DNA of 55,938 nt from Pseudomonadota bacterium (GTDB lineage Bacteria; Pseudomonadota; Gammaproteobacteria; Burkholderiales; REEB80), in NCBI GenBank assembly GCA_028873515.1, contig JAGWIG010000013.1:1-55938 (forward strand), written 5' to 3'. Shown here piece after piece: positions 7,785-16,539 of this stretch. A program made the translations under genes and the position numbers. Below the pieces are notes generated by a model. The model saw only the letters and a list, made by a program, of their open reading frames with translations, did no database searches and was not told the origin of the DNA. Each line of letters begins with the position of its first letter. Position 1 is the first letter of the stretch.

Positions 7785-8969
7785 TTACACGTTATTCAAT
7801 GAAAGGCTGACAACGGGATAATAGGTCACGAAGAAAAAAACCATCACCATGATTCCTGTGATAAGCGTCGACAGGATCCTGACGTTCTCCGTTAGCTGTT
7901 CGGTTCGCAGAAGCACGTCCTCTTCCAGATCCCGGGTCATGTCCTTCAGGGATTCAAGCAGGCTGCCGCTATGCTGGGCAGCCTTGACCCCATCCGTGAT
8001 AAAGGAGGGAAACCCCGCAGCCTGTGTGGCCGCGTCCAGGTGAATTCCCGTTTGCAGGATTCTGGACAGCTTCAGAAAAGCCTTTCGGCTATCTTCTCTT
8101 GCGGCCGCATCACTGACGGTTATTGCAATTTCAGCGGGAGCAATGGCAGCCTCATGCAGCAGGGAATAACCAGTCCAGAGCGTGGACTGATCTGCCTTGA
8201 TTGAAATTTCCCGGATCAGATCAACCTGATCCAGCACAGCCTTGAAAGCCTTCGATCGCACCATCAGAAAAATCCCCACCGGAATCATCAGATAGATGAA
8301 GGTAAAGAAAAACGGATGCTGGTTCACCCAGGTAGACAGGGCAAACAGTTTCTCGTCATAGGAAGGAACACTAGCATTAATGTTCTGCATGAAGATGAGG
8401 GTTCTGGGAGTAAGATAACGAAGCGCACCATAAAAGAAGCCATACATCATGAGCATCATGAATACCGGCATGCGAAAGATCCGTCCTATCCTTCCCTTGA
8501 GGCTCGCCTGGCGCTCTATATCCGCACCCAGGGCCCTGAAGGCTTCGCCTGTTTTTCCCGACTGGTGGGCAGCCCGGACCACCATCGCATCGCGCTGGCT
8601 AAACCCCGCAAGCCGCATGGCATCATATTCCCTCTGCCCCTCCAGGAGAGATTGACGCATCAGTTTTGCCGCCTGCCTCAATTTTTCATCCTGGACAAAT
8701 CCTGCACCCGCTTCAAGACCTGCCTCCAGGGATCGCCCGTTCATCAGGCGACGGCCGAGGGTCTTGTAAAGACGGGACAGATCCCGGCTGCAAAAACCAG
8801 CCTTGAACAGGTTTTTCATGGACAGGGTGACGTGTAGCCGTACTTCAAGAGGCTGATAACCGATGCGTTTCAGTTTCGAAAAGGCCTTATCGGAATGGTC
8901 TGCAAAGACGATTCCGGTCACCCGCTGATGACCCTGGCCTATCGCTGAATAATAAAAAGCCCATTCCAT
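7785..8969 (-). CDS. pilR: PilR-like pilus platform protein (GspF family)
   Basis: A 394-aa inner-membrane protein of the GspF/PilC/PilR family, with two related cytoplasmic four-helix domains and three membrane segments (FRMPVFMMLMMYGFFYG, FFFTFIYLMIPVGIFLMV, LITGIMVMVFFFVTYYP). The helical repeat signature appears as SLEAGLEAGA in the first half and TGIHLDAATQAAGF in the second. It recruits the assembly and retraction ATPases to the base of the pilus. It starts 8 bp after the ATPase gene. Confidence 0.87.
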   Translation of the reverse strand: MEWAFYYSAIGQGHQRVTGIVFADHSDKAFSKLKRIGYQPLEVRLHVTLSMKNLFKAGFCSRDLSRLYKTLGRRLMNGRSLEAGLEAGAGFVQDEKLRQAAKLMRQSLLEGQREYDAMRLAGFSQRDAMVVRAAHQSGKTGEAFRALGADIERQASLKGRIGRIFRMPVFMMLMMYGFFYGALRYLTPRTLIFMQNINASVPSYDEKLFALSTWVNQHPFFFTFIYLMIPVGIFLMVRSKAFKAVLDQVDLIREISIKADQSTLWTGYSLLHEAAIAPAEIAITVSDAAAREDSRKAFLKLSRILQTGIHLDAATQAAGFPSFITDGVKAAQHSGSLLESLKDMTRDLEEDVLLRTEQLTENVRILSTLITGIMVMVFFFVTYYPVVSLSLNNV

Positions 8970-8977
8970 CCTGATCC

Positions 8978-10861
8978 TTATTCTTCCCTTGCGACCCGAA
9001 TCGCTTCATCAATGGAAATGACCCCATCAGCAGCCAGACGCAATCCGCTGGCAAACAGGGAATGTCCGGCCCGTGCCCGGTTTTCTATGACGGTGCCAAG
9101 CTGCACCCCTTTTTGGAGCAGCTCCCGGATGGTCTGGGCATCGAGCGTATCCGAAATCATGACCCGACCGATATAACCGGTATATCTGCATCGCCTGCAT
9201 CCGGACGGCCTGAAAACCTTGGTTTCGGTCTGGGGGCGATCCCACCAGGGCACGTCAAATTCCCTGAGCATGCCAGACCGATCTTCATCCACCTTGCAGG
9301 CCGGGCACAGACGCCGGGGCAAACGCTGCGCAATGATGGCTTTCAGGCTGGCAAGATGGGTTTCGTCAATGCCCATATCCCTGAAGGCCTGGATGGCCAT
9401 GGGCCCGTTTGGAACATGCAGTGTGGTAAACACCAGATGCCCGGTATTGGCTGCATCAAACATGACGCGGGCAACACCCCGATCCCGCCTGACTTCCCCG
9501 AAAAGGATGACATCAGGGGCACTTCGAAGAAGGGCATTGAGAATCTTGCGCGTTCCCTCCCCTTCATTGCCTTCCCCGGAAGGGGGTTCATGCTGTAGCC
9601 ACAGGCCATGGCGGTATTCAATCGGGTTCTCTATCGTCTGGATGGAGCGTTCAACCGAATCAATGAGCTGCAGCAGGGCATACTGGGTTGTCGTTTTGCC
9701 ACTTCCTGTCGGACCGGTCACCACAATGATTCCGCAAGGCATATGGATATAGCGCTTAAGGGTTGCAGCGGTTTGAGAATCAAAACCCAGATTGTCAAAT
9801 TCAACCTCGGCGCTTTGCCGGTCAAGAATCCGGATCACGGCCTGCTGCTTGCCCTGGGTTTCCATCAGTTCCATGCGGAACATGTAGCGATGAACCAGGT
9901 CCTGATACTGGTTTTTCTGGTTTTCACCAAAATCAAACGTACTCTCCTGAGGTTCGCGCCTGAGGGCTTCCGCATTTGAATGTTCACCCACAAGCTTGGT
10001 CAGCAGACGATCCATCAGCCGACGGTCGACCGTTCGAAACAAGGATCCGACATCGTTGATCTTCAGGCGGATGACACCAACCAGATCCGAGTAGTTAAGG
10101 TACAGATCCGAGGCGCCAGCATAACAGGCATGGCGAACCAGTCCACCCAGAATGTCCTGGATGAGATGGGGGTAATTTTCAACATCCTGGCTGGCCTCGG
10201 CAAGATTATAGGCAGCAACCAGGGTATCCAGCTCTTGTTCAGTATTGGCAAAACAGGTGCGGTAAACGGCCTGTATCGTATTGGGTGAAGCCATGACCAG
10301 GACAGGGTTCTCACGGTGGTAACGGTTTCTCGCCGCCGTAGCCTCATCCGGGTCGGAAATGGCAACCTGGAGCTGCCTGAGCGTATCGTAGCCGACCGGA
10401 ACGTAATGTGTCAGATTATGGGTATCCAGGTGAGCCATGGTTGCCGCATCAATCAGATCCACCTGGGTTGCAGAAAAATAGCTCATCCTGTGAAGACGGG
10501 CCAGAACCTGGGCAAGACGCTCTGCCGAGATAAACCCGAAATCCCGCATGATGACCTGCAAGGATTCGCCTGTCATTTCGTGACGCTGCAGGGCAGCCAG
10601 GATATGGCTATCCTTGACTTTCATTTCCCGCAAAAGCAGGGCCAGTTCGTTCTGGTTCATCAATGCTTCGATTCCAGCCTGAACACCCTTTTGCTCTTTA
10701 ACATGATCCGGCTCCGGTGCCATTTCGATAGCAATATCCTCAATAACCGGCAAAGCAGGATCAAAAACCGTTCCTGCGGGTTTTTCTGCCCGCCCTGGAT
10801 TTTTGGCCTCAAGGGTTTCAGGCCAGCATGAAAACAGGTCTTCCCCTGTTTCAGGAATCAT
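8978..10861 (-). CDS. pilQ: PilQ/PilB-type pilus assembly ATPase
   Basis: A GspE-family extension motor of about 627 residues from the ATG at 10861, which overlaps the preceding gene by 11 bp. A TTG at 10891 is an alternative start. The N-terminus contains an MshEN-like module (RDFGFISAERLAQVLARL). The motor domain has Walker A VTGPTGSGKTTTQY, the Asp box IENPIEYRH, Walker B VILFGEVRRD and the His box VFTTLHVPN. Two CxxC pairs (LCPAC and CRRC) form the zinc-binding C-module of assembly, not retraction, ATPases. It powers pilin polymerisation with the platform protein encoded next. Confidence 0.92.
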   Translation of the reverse strand: MIPETGEDLFSCWPETLEAKNPGRAEKPAGTVFDPALPVIEDIAIEMAPEPDHVKEQKGVQAGIEALMNQNELALLLREMKVKDSHILAALQRHEMTGESLQVIMRDFGFISAERLAQVLARLHRMSYFSATQVDLIDAATMAHLDTHNLTHYVPVGYDTLRQLQVAISDPDEATAARNRYHRENPVLVMASPNTIQAVYRTCFANTEQELDTLVAAYNLAEASQDVENYPHLIQDILGGLVRHACYAGASDLYLNYSDLVGVIRLKINDVGSLFRTVDRRLMDRLLTKLVGEHSNAEALRREPQESTFDFGENQKNQYQDLVHRYMFRMELMETQGKQQAVIRILDRQSAEVEFDNLGFDSQTAATLKRYIHMPCGIIVVTGPTGSGKTTTQYALLQLIDSVERSIQTIENPIEYRHGLWLQHEPPSGEGNEGEGTRKILNALLRSAPDVILFGEVRRDRGVARVMFDAANTGHLVFTTLHVPNGPMAIQAFRDMGIDETHLASLKAIIAQRLPRRLCPACKVDEDRSGMLREFDVPWWDRPQTETKVFRPSGCRRCRYTGYIGRVMISDTLDAQTIRELLQKGVQLGTVIENRARAGHSLFASGLRLAADGVISIDEAIRVAREE

Positions 10862-11405
10862 TTGCTTCACCCTGCCTCCCGAATACCTCAAGCTTCATTT
10901 CAAAAACGCGGCCTTGTTCATCCAGTTCCGTAATGGCCACCGGATAGGCATGCAGGGCTTTCAGAAACGCCTTGAATCCTGGATAGGCTGAATACTGCCC
11001 CTTCACCTGGATTATCGTTCCTTCCACTTTTTCCCGGGTATCGGGAAGCGGTCTTTCCAGATCATCGAAATCATCGAGGTTATTGACCGGATGCACGAAT
11101 GCCAGGTTTTCCACCTGATCTATCCTGACCGCACAGTCCACCCGGTTCTGCATTATGGCGAGAATCACATCCGCTACCTCCTGATCCAGGCTGGCCGTTG
11201 AATTCTTTTCCACTTCGGAAGGCAGGGTCAAAAGTCTGGCCAGAACCTCATTCATCCTGACCTGTTTCCCTTTCAGAACTATCCGCTGCCTCATCAGCAA
11301 TGCTGCCTCATTTTTCCACTGCGAGCCGTAATACAGGCTAGCTGCCAACAAGAGAATCCAGCACGGAATGAGGAGCCGTGCAATGGAACTGCAGGTCAAT
11401 TTCAT
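10851..11405 (-). CDS. Small inner-membrane pilus alignment protein (PilO/GspM-like fold)
   Basis: A 184-aa bitopic protein with an N-terminal membrane helix (IPCWILLLAASLYYGS), a coiled middle and a C-terminal ferredoxin-like half (IIQVKGQYSAYPGFKAFLKA, then MKLEVFGRQG). This layout matches the alignment-complex proteins of type II/IV systems. R64-type operons have a small protein (PilP) in this position, but the fold is closer to T4P PilO. The ATG lies inside the end of the upstream gene (68-bp overlap) and has GGAG 9 nt before it, so the overlap looks real and implies translational coupling. Confidence 0.65.
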   Translation of the reverse strand: MKLTCSSIARLLIPCWILLLAASLYYGSQWKNEAALLMRQRIVLKGKQVRMNEVLARLLTLPSEVEKNSTASLDQEVADVILAIMQNRVDCAVRIDQVENLAFVHPVNNLDDFDDLERPLPDTREKVEGTIIQVKGQYSAYPGFKAFLKALHAYPVAITELDEQGRVFEMKLEVFGRQGEANDS

Positions 11406-12777
11406 TCATGTCTCCTGTGGTAAACAAGCCTGATTTCTCGCACCCTGCCGGCGGCTTCAGCATCAGGACCGACGTGATTTCACCTGGGGAAGACACGGGG
11501 AAGGCACTGGGCCTGCCCGGTTCAAACTGGCTGGGATTAACCAGCGGCAGGGATACCGTATAAACTGACAGATCTAGCGTCGCTTTGACCGATACGGTTG
11601 AACCCGGCCGCCAGAGCACCTGGGCCCGCCTGAACATACCTGTTTCCAGCAAGCTTACCTTTCGGGCAAAAGCGGCCGGATGCTGTGCAATCTGCTTCCC
11701 AATCCGCCCTTTCTCCTGATTGATAGCCCTTTGCAGGGTCAGGCTGGAAGCATGCATGACATGAACCCTCACGAAAAAAAACACCGCCCAGACAAGGCTC
11801 AACAGTGAGGCCATGCCGGCAGCCACCCCGGCATAGCGGGATATCAGCGCCAAATCGATCCCGTTCCATTCCGCCCGGTCCGGATAGGCAGGCAGAACTG
11901 CCGCATGAACAAGCAATGCAGCGGAATCGTAAATCCGGATGTCCTGGAGTTTATGCCTCGTGGAAAATTTTTTAAGGAGCTCCTCCTGATTCACGGGATT
12001 GATGGAAACCAGCATCTCAGCCACATCCGTACCGGGTTTAACAGCATGGACAAGAAGCAGCCGGGTGCCCTCTGGGTGACCCAGATGAAACCCGACCGCA
12101 ACAGGCAAGGCGCCCCCTCTTTCCTTCATCAGCTGGTCAAGACACGCCATCCCCGGAACCAGCCGGTACGGGATCTGCCTTAATCTCCCTGCCCCCGTGG
12201 CATAAATGATGCCCAGCCTTCGGCTCAGGTTGACAACCCGCATTTTTTCAAGGCAGGCCGTTTCACGGCAGGCGAGAGATTTGGCCTTCTGGATGGACAC
12301 GCCTTTTTTGGCCAGAATCCGGTAATCCTCGCGGGTAAAACTGATAACCCGGCTGTTTTCAGGAATCCCGTTTCCCTCAACAGGGCTGACCTCCTCACGG
12401 GCTATTTTCCAGAACAGCAGGCGGCCATTTTCCACTTCAACCTGGATGAAAATTTCAGCAAGATCTGTGCTCTCATCCCCTGGATGGCTGTGTCTCGACC
12501 TTGCCTGATGCCATAACCTGATCTTGTTTGAGAACATGCAGAACCATTTTCTTCCGGAAAATCTTGTCCTAGATGGTTCAAGATCCTTGCAAGGTTTCGC
12601 TTGGCATATCCCGTCATCACACATGTAACCCCTTTCAGGCTCAGCAGGGGGCGTACTCAAATGGAGGTGTTCCTCCTCTTCAGCCCCTGCTTCGCCACCT
12701 GCGGCTTCAACCTCAAAAGGATGAGGATCAGATGGTTTTTTTCCTGCTCCAGGCCCAAGTTTCCAGCTGGATTCCAT
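11338..12777 (-). CDS. pilO: PilO-like pilus accessory protein (PAP/BfpC-type)
   Basis: A 479-aa protein with one central membrane helix near residues 310-330 (VAAGMASLLSLVWAVFFFV). The N-terminal half is cytoplasmic and resembles the PilO/pilin-accessory family (RVISFTREDYRILAKKG, KMRVVNLSRRLGIIYATGAG). The first 70 or so residues are an acidic, cysteine-containing extension (EEEEHLHLS, MCDDGICQAKPCKD) that I do not recognise. The true start could be internal. It starts 2 bp after the secretin stop. It probably connects the cytoplasmic ATPase or platform with the periplasm. Confidence 0.65.
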   Translation of the reverse strand: MESSWKLGPGAGKKPSDPHPFEVEAAGGEAGAEEEEHLHLSTPPAEPERGYMCDDGICQAKPCKDLEPSRTRFSGRKWFCMFSNKIRLWHQARSRHSHPGDESTDLAEIFIQVEVENGRLLFWKIAREEVSPVEGNGIPENSRVISFTREDYRILAKKGVSIQKAKSLACRETACLEKMRVVNLSRRLGIIYATGAGRLRQIPYRLVPGMACLDQLMKERGGALPVAVGFHLGHPEGTRLLLVHAVKPGTDVAEMLVSINPVNQEELLKKFSTRHKLQDIRIYDSAALLVHAAVLPAYPDRAEWNGIDLALISRYAGVAAGMASLLSLVWAVFFFVRVHVMHASSLTLQRAINQEKGRIGKQIAQHPAAFARKVSLLETGMFRRAQVLWRPGSTVSVKATLDLSVYTVSLPLVNPSQFEPGRPSAFPVSSPGEITSVLMLKPPAGCEKSGLFTTGDMNEIDLQFHCTAPHSVLDSLVGS

Positions 12778-12779
12778 GC

Positions 12780-14330
12780 TCAGATCGCCTCCGAAAACAG
12801 GGGCTCAAATGGAGGAGCCGGAATGATGTCCGCGTGCAGCAGGATGACCACTTCCTTGTGTGCTTCACGATCACTTTGCCCTGGCGAGGTCAAACTTCCC
12901 AGAAAGGGAACACGGCCCAGCCCGGGCAAGGCATCCTTTGTCGCGCTATCGCTGGAGGATCGGATTCCGCCCAGAATGAGGGTTTTCCCGGATTCATCCA
13001 GAACCTCCATGAGAGACTGTTTTGTGGCCTGTGTTGGAGCAGTAATGGTATTACCGTTGAGATTAAAGGTGGAAAAGGACTCGACCGTAGACAGCACGGG
13101 CACAATCGTGAGCTGGACGTAATCCTGATCCAGGATGTCAGGTTCAATGGACAGCGAGATGCCGTCTGTGACATAACTTGCCGCTCCACTTGTAACCGAA
13201 GTTCCGGCAGTTCCGGTTACCGAGTTGGAAATGGAGCCCAGATAGGGAATCTGGGTGCCATCAAAAATAACTGCCGGGGTATGGTTCATGGCTGTCACAC
13301 GCGGCTGTGATATAACCTTGAGCGTTGTGACTTTCTGCAGGGCATCAAGCACGCCCTGGATACTGGCTGAGGTGACATTCACGGCCAGAACCGGATTGAT
13401 CACGCTGGAAGCATCGTTTAGGGAGGTGGTGGTCGAGCCAAGTATTCTTGACCAGTCAAGACCATATTCAAACTGGCTGCCCAAATCGACTTCTATGATT
13501 GAAGCCTGGATTTCAACACGGCGCATGGCGTCCTGCGTAAATTTCTCAAGAAAACTGTGCACACGTTCCAGGGAAACGGCATCAGAGCGTACCGAAACCA
13601 GACCCAGTTCGGGCATGACATGGACCTGTGCATCAGATCCTGCAAGTTCATGGATGAATTTCCCCAGGCTCCCTGAATCAGTCTGATAGGTTCCATTCAC
13701 GGTAAACCCCGCCTGAATGCCCGATCCATTAATGCTGTTTCCCGAAACAATGGAAGAAGATTCGGCAGACATGGCAAGCGATGGACCGGAACCTGCTGAA
13801 TCCGAGGAATTGACCGGATTTCCTCCCACATCGTAACGGGCCGTGAGCTGCTGCATGATTTCCAGTGGCAACCGGAACGTATCCGTAGCCACACGGGCTA
13901 TTGTTGCCGTTTTAAGGGTCGCGTCAAAAATAATGGCGTACCCTGCAGCAAGAGCAATATGGCGCATGGCTGCTTCAGATGACTGGTTAAGAATATTGAC
14001 AGTCACAAGCTGGCCGGAAACAACACCCTGCGTCATGGACAGGGAATAACCAGCTTGACGGGCTATCCCTGCCAGCAGCGCATAAAACGGTGCCTGTTCG
14101 CTTTTAAGCGAGATATTCCCGTAATCCGGCGAATAGGGGATATATTCCGCGGGAACATAAGCCTTGTCCCTGATAATCGATAATGAAGGGAGGGGGGTTT
14201 TCTGCAACACCGTACTGAGTGTAGTTCGCGTTTCATCATGAACCTCACGGCGCATGGGATAAAAGCCGGTCGCACAGCCCGTGCAGGCCAGGGTTACCAT
14301 GGCGCTTAGCCAAAGCCCGGAATAACGCAT
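12780..14330 (-). CDS. pilN: PilN/BfpB-type secretin lipoprotein
   Basis: Outer-membrane secretin of about 516 residues with a lipoprotein signal (LACTGC). The N0/N1-like domains are followed by the conserved secretin domain (VEIQASIIEVDLGSQFEYGL, VISQPRVTAMNHTPAVIFDG, KTLILGGIRSS, PGLGRVPFLGSL, EVVILLHADI). The ATG at 14330 overlaps the TGA of the previous gene by 1 bp (TGATG). A GTG 3 nt earlier is an alternative. It forms the pilus exit channel. Length and lipid attachment match PilN of R64 and BfpB. Confidence 0.92.
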   Translation of the reverse strand: MRYSGLWLSAMVTLACTGCATGFYPMRREVHDETRTTLSTVLQKTPLPSLSIIRDKAYVPAEYIPYSPDYGNISLKSEQAPFYALLAGIARQAGYSLSMTQGVVSGQLVTVNILNQSSEAAMRHIALAAGYAIIFDATLKTATIARVATDTFRLPLEIMQQLTARYDVGGNPVNSSDSAGSGPSLAMSAESSSIVSGNSINGSGIQAGFTVNGTYQTDSGSLGKFIHELAGSDAQVHVMPELGLVSVRSDAVSLERVHSFLEKFTQDAMRRVEIQASIIEVDLGSQFEYGLDWSRILGSTTTSLNDASSVINPVLAVNVTSASIQGVLDALQKVTTLKVISQPRVTAMNHTPAVIFDGTQIPYLGSISNSVTGTAGTSVTSGAASYVTDGISLSIEPDILDQDYVQLTIVPVLSTVESFSTFNLNGNTITAPTQATKQSLMEVLDESGKTLILGGIRSSSDSATKDALPGLGRVPFLGSLTSPGQSDREAHKEVVILLHADIIPAPPFEPLFSEAI

Positions 14331-15334
14331 CACTTACGCTCCTGAATGGATGAATCAGGCAGGACCTGTACAACCAGGATCCGGCTTCTGCTGTATAGCG
14401 TTCCTTCAAGATTGAATTGACCCAGTGTCCTGCTGATGACTGCCTCATGATTCCTGCCCGGGAAAATCAGGGGTTCAAGCAACCGGAAATCTCCAGGATA
14501 ATCCCATTTCAGGGCAATACCCCAGGCATGGAGATACTGTCCAAGCGCAATGGACAGGCGCATTCCAGCCGGAGCCAGGAAGGCCTTTGCAGCTGACGGG
14601 GTCTGGACCTTGCGCGAAGGCACATCCATGCTGAATGCATTCTGATTCCGCACGGATTGCGCCAGATAATGCTGTGGCTGAGAATCCGGAATTTCAGGGT
14701 GCGGATAAAAAGGAGCCTGAATCTTCTGGGAGTCCCGGGTTTTTTCCCATACAACCTGGTTTACACGGGATATTTGCAGGCAGCTTCCCCTGGCCCGCCC
14801 TGATATCCCGGGAATCCGGTGAACCTTGGGATAAGACGAAGATACCAAAGGTTCAGCCGCTATACGGGCTCGTGGATAACCGGTTTTTATCCTGGGCTGC
14901 ACGACAGGATTCTCTTCAGATATCAATACTGGTGTGCCAGATCCAGCCCTGACGATGGCTGGAGTCTTGAAAGCCTGGAAAGACCCCCTGTTTTTGGGGC
15001 CGCTATAATCAACATATGCCGTTTGCATGCCTTCGAGTTTCAGGGTGTAGTGTTTTGCCATCCCGCTCACAATCACGTAAGGAGGCTGGATTTTTTCCGT
15101 CGCCAGATCTTCATGTCCCTGGACTCTGGCAAAAATGGCGGGTAAATGTTCTGGAGACAGGAACTGGAAATAGGTATCGTGTCCATCATTAAAAACCTGA
15201 ACAGGCTGGATTTCCGGATTGCCTCCCGCCCGGTAAGCAAAGTCATAGCCTGGCAGGGGGGAAGCGAAGGCCATCCTGTTAGATGCCAGCATCAGAATTA
15301 CGCCCATCCGGTACAGACAGCTTTTGACCTGCAT
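14330..15334 (-). CDS. TcpQ/PilL-like pilus biogenesis protein
   Basis: A 334-aa exported protein. The ATG at 15334 is chosen because CAGGAAG precedes it and it gives a signal peptide (MQVKSCLYRMGVILMLASN...FAS). An earlier ATG at 15367 has no ribosome site. The N-terminal domain (PEIQPVQVFNDGHDTYFQF) resembles the beta domain of VirB9/TcpQ-like proteins. The C-terminus (MRLSIALGQYLHAWGIALKW to EGTLYSRSRILVVQ) fits the TcpQ C-terminal module that helps secretin assembly and also ends PilL of R64. It is the first gene of the pilus operon. Confidence 0.7.
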   Translation of the reverse strand: MQVKSCLYRMGVILMLASNRMAFASPLPGYDFAYRAGGNPEIQPVQVFNDGHDTYFQFLSPEHLPAIFARVQGHEDLATEKIQPPYVIVSGMAKHYTLKLEGMQTAYVDYSGPKNRGSFQAFKTPAIVRAGSGTPVLISEENPVVQPRIKTGYPRARIAAEPLVSSSYPKVHRIPGISGRARGSCLQISRVNQVVWEKTRDSQKIQAPFYPHPEIPDSQPQHYLAQSVRNQNAFSMDVPSRKVQTPSAAKAFLAPAGMRLSIALGQYLHAWGIALKWDYPGDFRLLEPLIFPGRNHEAVISRTLGQFNLEGTLYSRSRILVVQVLPDSSIQERK

Positions 15335-16000
15335 CAATCTTCCTGCGGTTTTTATGGTACATGGCAAATTTAACCATTGCCGCAGCTTAAATGCGTCACC
15401 AAGAAAACAGGGCTAGGCAGGGTATTCAACAGGAAATGGCGTCGGGACGGGCCATCAGGAACGAGCAGCCAGAACGAAGGCGATGCTGGAACAGGAAAAC
15501 CCTCCCTCTCCTTCGCAACCCCGGGCCTGCAGGTAAAAATTGATTAATTCCACGAATGATCCTATTATCAAACAAGGAGTAAGCGTTACGGACATCGAGC
15601 CATCCGGGTCATCAGGTCTGGGTTGCACGATCACCTGGAAACAGGATCCCGCAGCCCGTACCTGGCAGCCCATGAGACCTTATCGGGCCCTGGACACTTC
15701 CGGGGGAGATAGTTTCAGGCTCTGGACAAGTGCTTCCTTCATCGGCAGGCAACCCGGTTTTCTTTCACACCCGGATATTCAGGAGACGCCCCGCCAGGTA
15801 TTAGAACCGTTATCTGGCCAGACTGGCAAGCCAGTGCAGGCAAGATGGAGGGGAAGACAGAATGCAGCCGACCCGGATGAATCAAACGGTTCACCGGATA
15901 TTCCAGGTTGATGATAGATAAAAACCATCAACCCAAACCCTTCTGACAAGGAAGAGGCCATTTTCTGAAGGCGCCCCGTCCAGGAAGAAAGGAGTGCATC
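15335..16000. other. 666-bp region upstream of the pilus operon without a supported gene
   Basis: The pilus operon leaves this region leftward and a small plus-strand gene leaves it rightward, so both promoters should lie here. Open frames of 123 codons (plus, from 15540) and 72 codons (minus, from 15673) lack ribosome sites and family resemblance. I found no convincing -35/-10 pair. A short inverted repeat GGCAA/TTGCC spans 15363-15381 just ahead of the first pilus gene. Confidence 0.5.
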
Positions 16001-16213
16001 ATGACTGACAACCCTATACAGGATTGGGAAAAGCGGGAAACAATCGAAGAGTTGACGGATATTCTTCATGTCGCCCAGGAAATGGGGCAAAGGCTTTCAG
16101 TCGAGTCCCATGGCAAGGCCTATGACGAGGTCAGAAGACTTGCAGAGCTACTACACCAGAGCCGGGCTCTTGCCGAAAAAATCCGCAATCATGGTCTCTT
16201 GAGAAGAATGTAG
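16001..16213 (+). CDS. Small helical protein, unknown
   Basis: A 70-aa charged protein that should be almost all helical (WEKRETIEELTDILHVAQEM and RRLAELLHQSRALAEKIRNH). A good ribosome site (GAAAGGAG) lies 6 nt before the ATG, and this is the main reason to accept it. It lies on the same strand as ovoA, about 330 bp upstream. No family is recognised. It may be a small regulator or a cytoplasmic partner; there is no further evidence. Confidence 0.55.
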   Translation: MTDNPIQDWEKRETIEELTDILHVAQEMGQRLSVESHGKAYDEVRRLAELLHQSRALAEKIRNHGLLRRM

Positions 16214-16481
16214 GCTCCTGCACATTTGCCAGGGAGCAGTTCAAGCCAGACCGGCTGCATGGAGCATGCCTTCTCCCTGACATGGCATATTGACTCCTCA
16301 AGCCTGTTAAATCGCTGGCAATGCACACTACCGGAACAGCTGTTCAACCTGTCATGTTTCCCCAGTCTCGATCATCGCCACCAGTTTGCCGATGTCCATG
16401 CCGCCATTGTTCCCTCCCATTTTCTCCGGCCCGCTGTATCCCATCAACGTTTTTTGTTCCCCCTGCCCGATGGGTTGGGGT

Positions 16482-16510
16482 TTGACCCGATTTTCGGGCC
16501 AGAGTAAAAT
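16482..16510 (+). promoter_or_regulatory. Sigma70-type promoter of ovoA-ovoB
   Basis: TTGACC at 16482-16487 and TAAAAT at 16505-16510 are separated by exactly 17 nt. Transcription would start near 16517 and leave a leader of about 23 nt with AAGGA before the ovoA ATG. The -35 and spacer overlap an inverted repeat, GCCCGA (from 16465) with TCGGGC (to 16499), which could be an operator. The rest of the 326 bp between the small gene and ovoA holds nothing else that I can support. Confidence 0.75.
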
Positions 16511-16539
16511 CTTGATCCGGGCAAAAAACAAGGAAACCC

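Noticed and set aside
9062-9752. Long plus-strand open frames (177-178 codons) opposite the assembly ATPase gene
   Set aside because: They lie fully inside a well-supported ATPase gene, have no ribosome site and encode no recognisable domain; they are antisense shadows.
15540-15911. 123-codon plus-strand frame upstream of the pilus operon
   Set aside because: No ribosome site, unusual composition and no family resemblance; it lies in a probable regulatory region.
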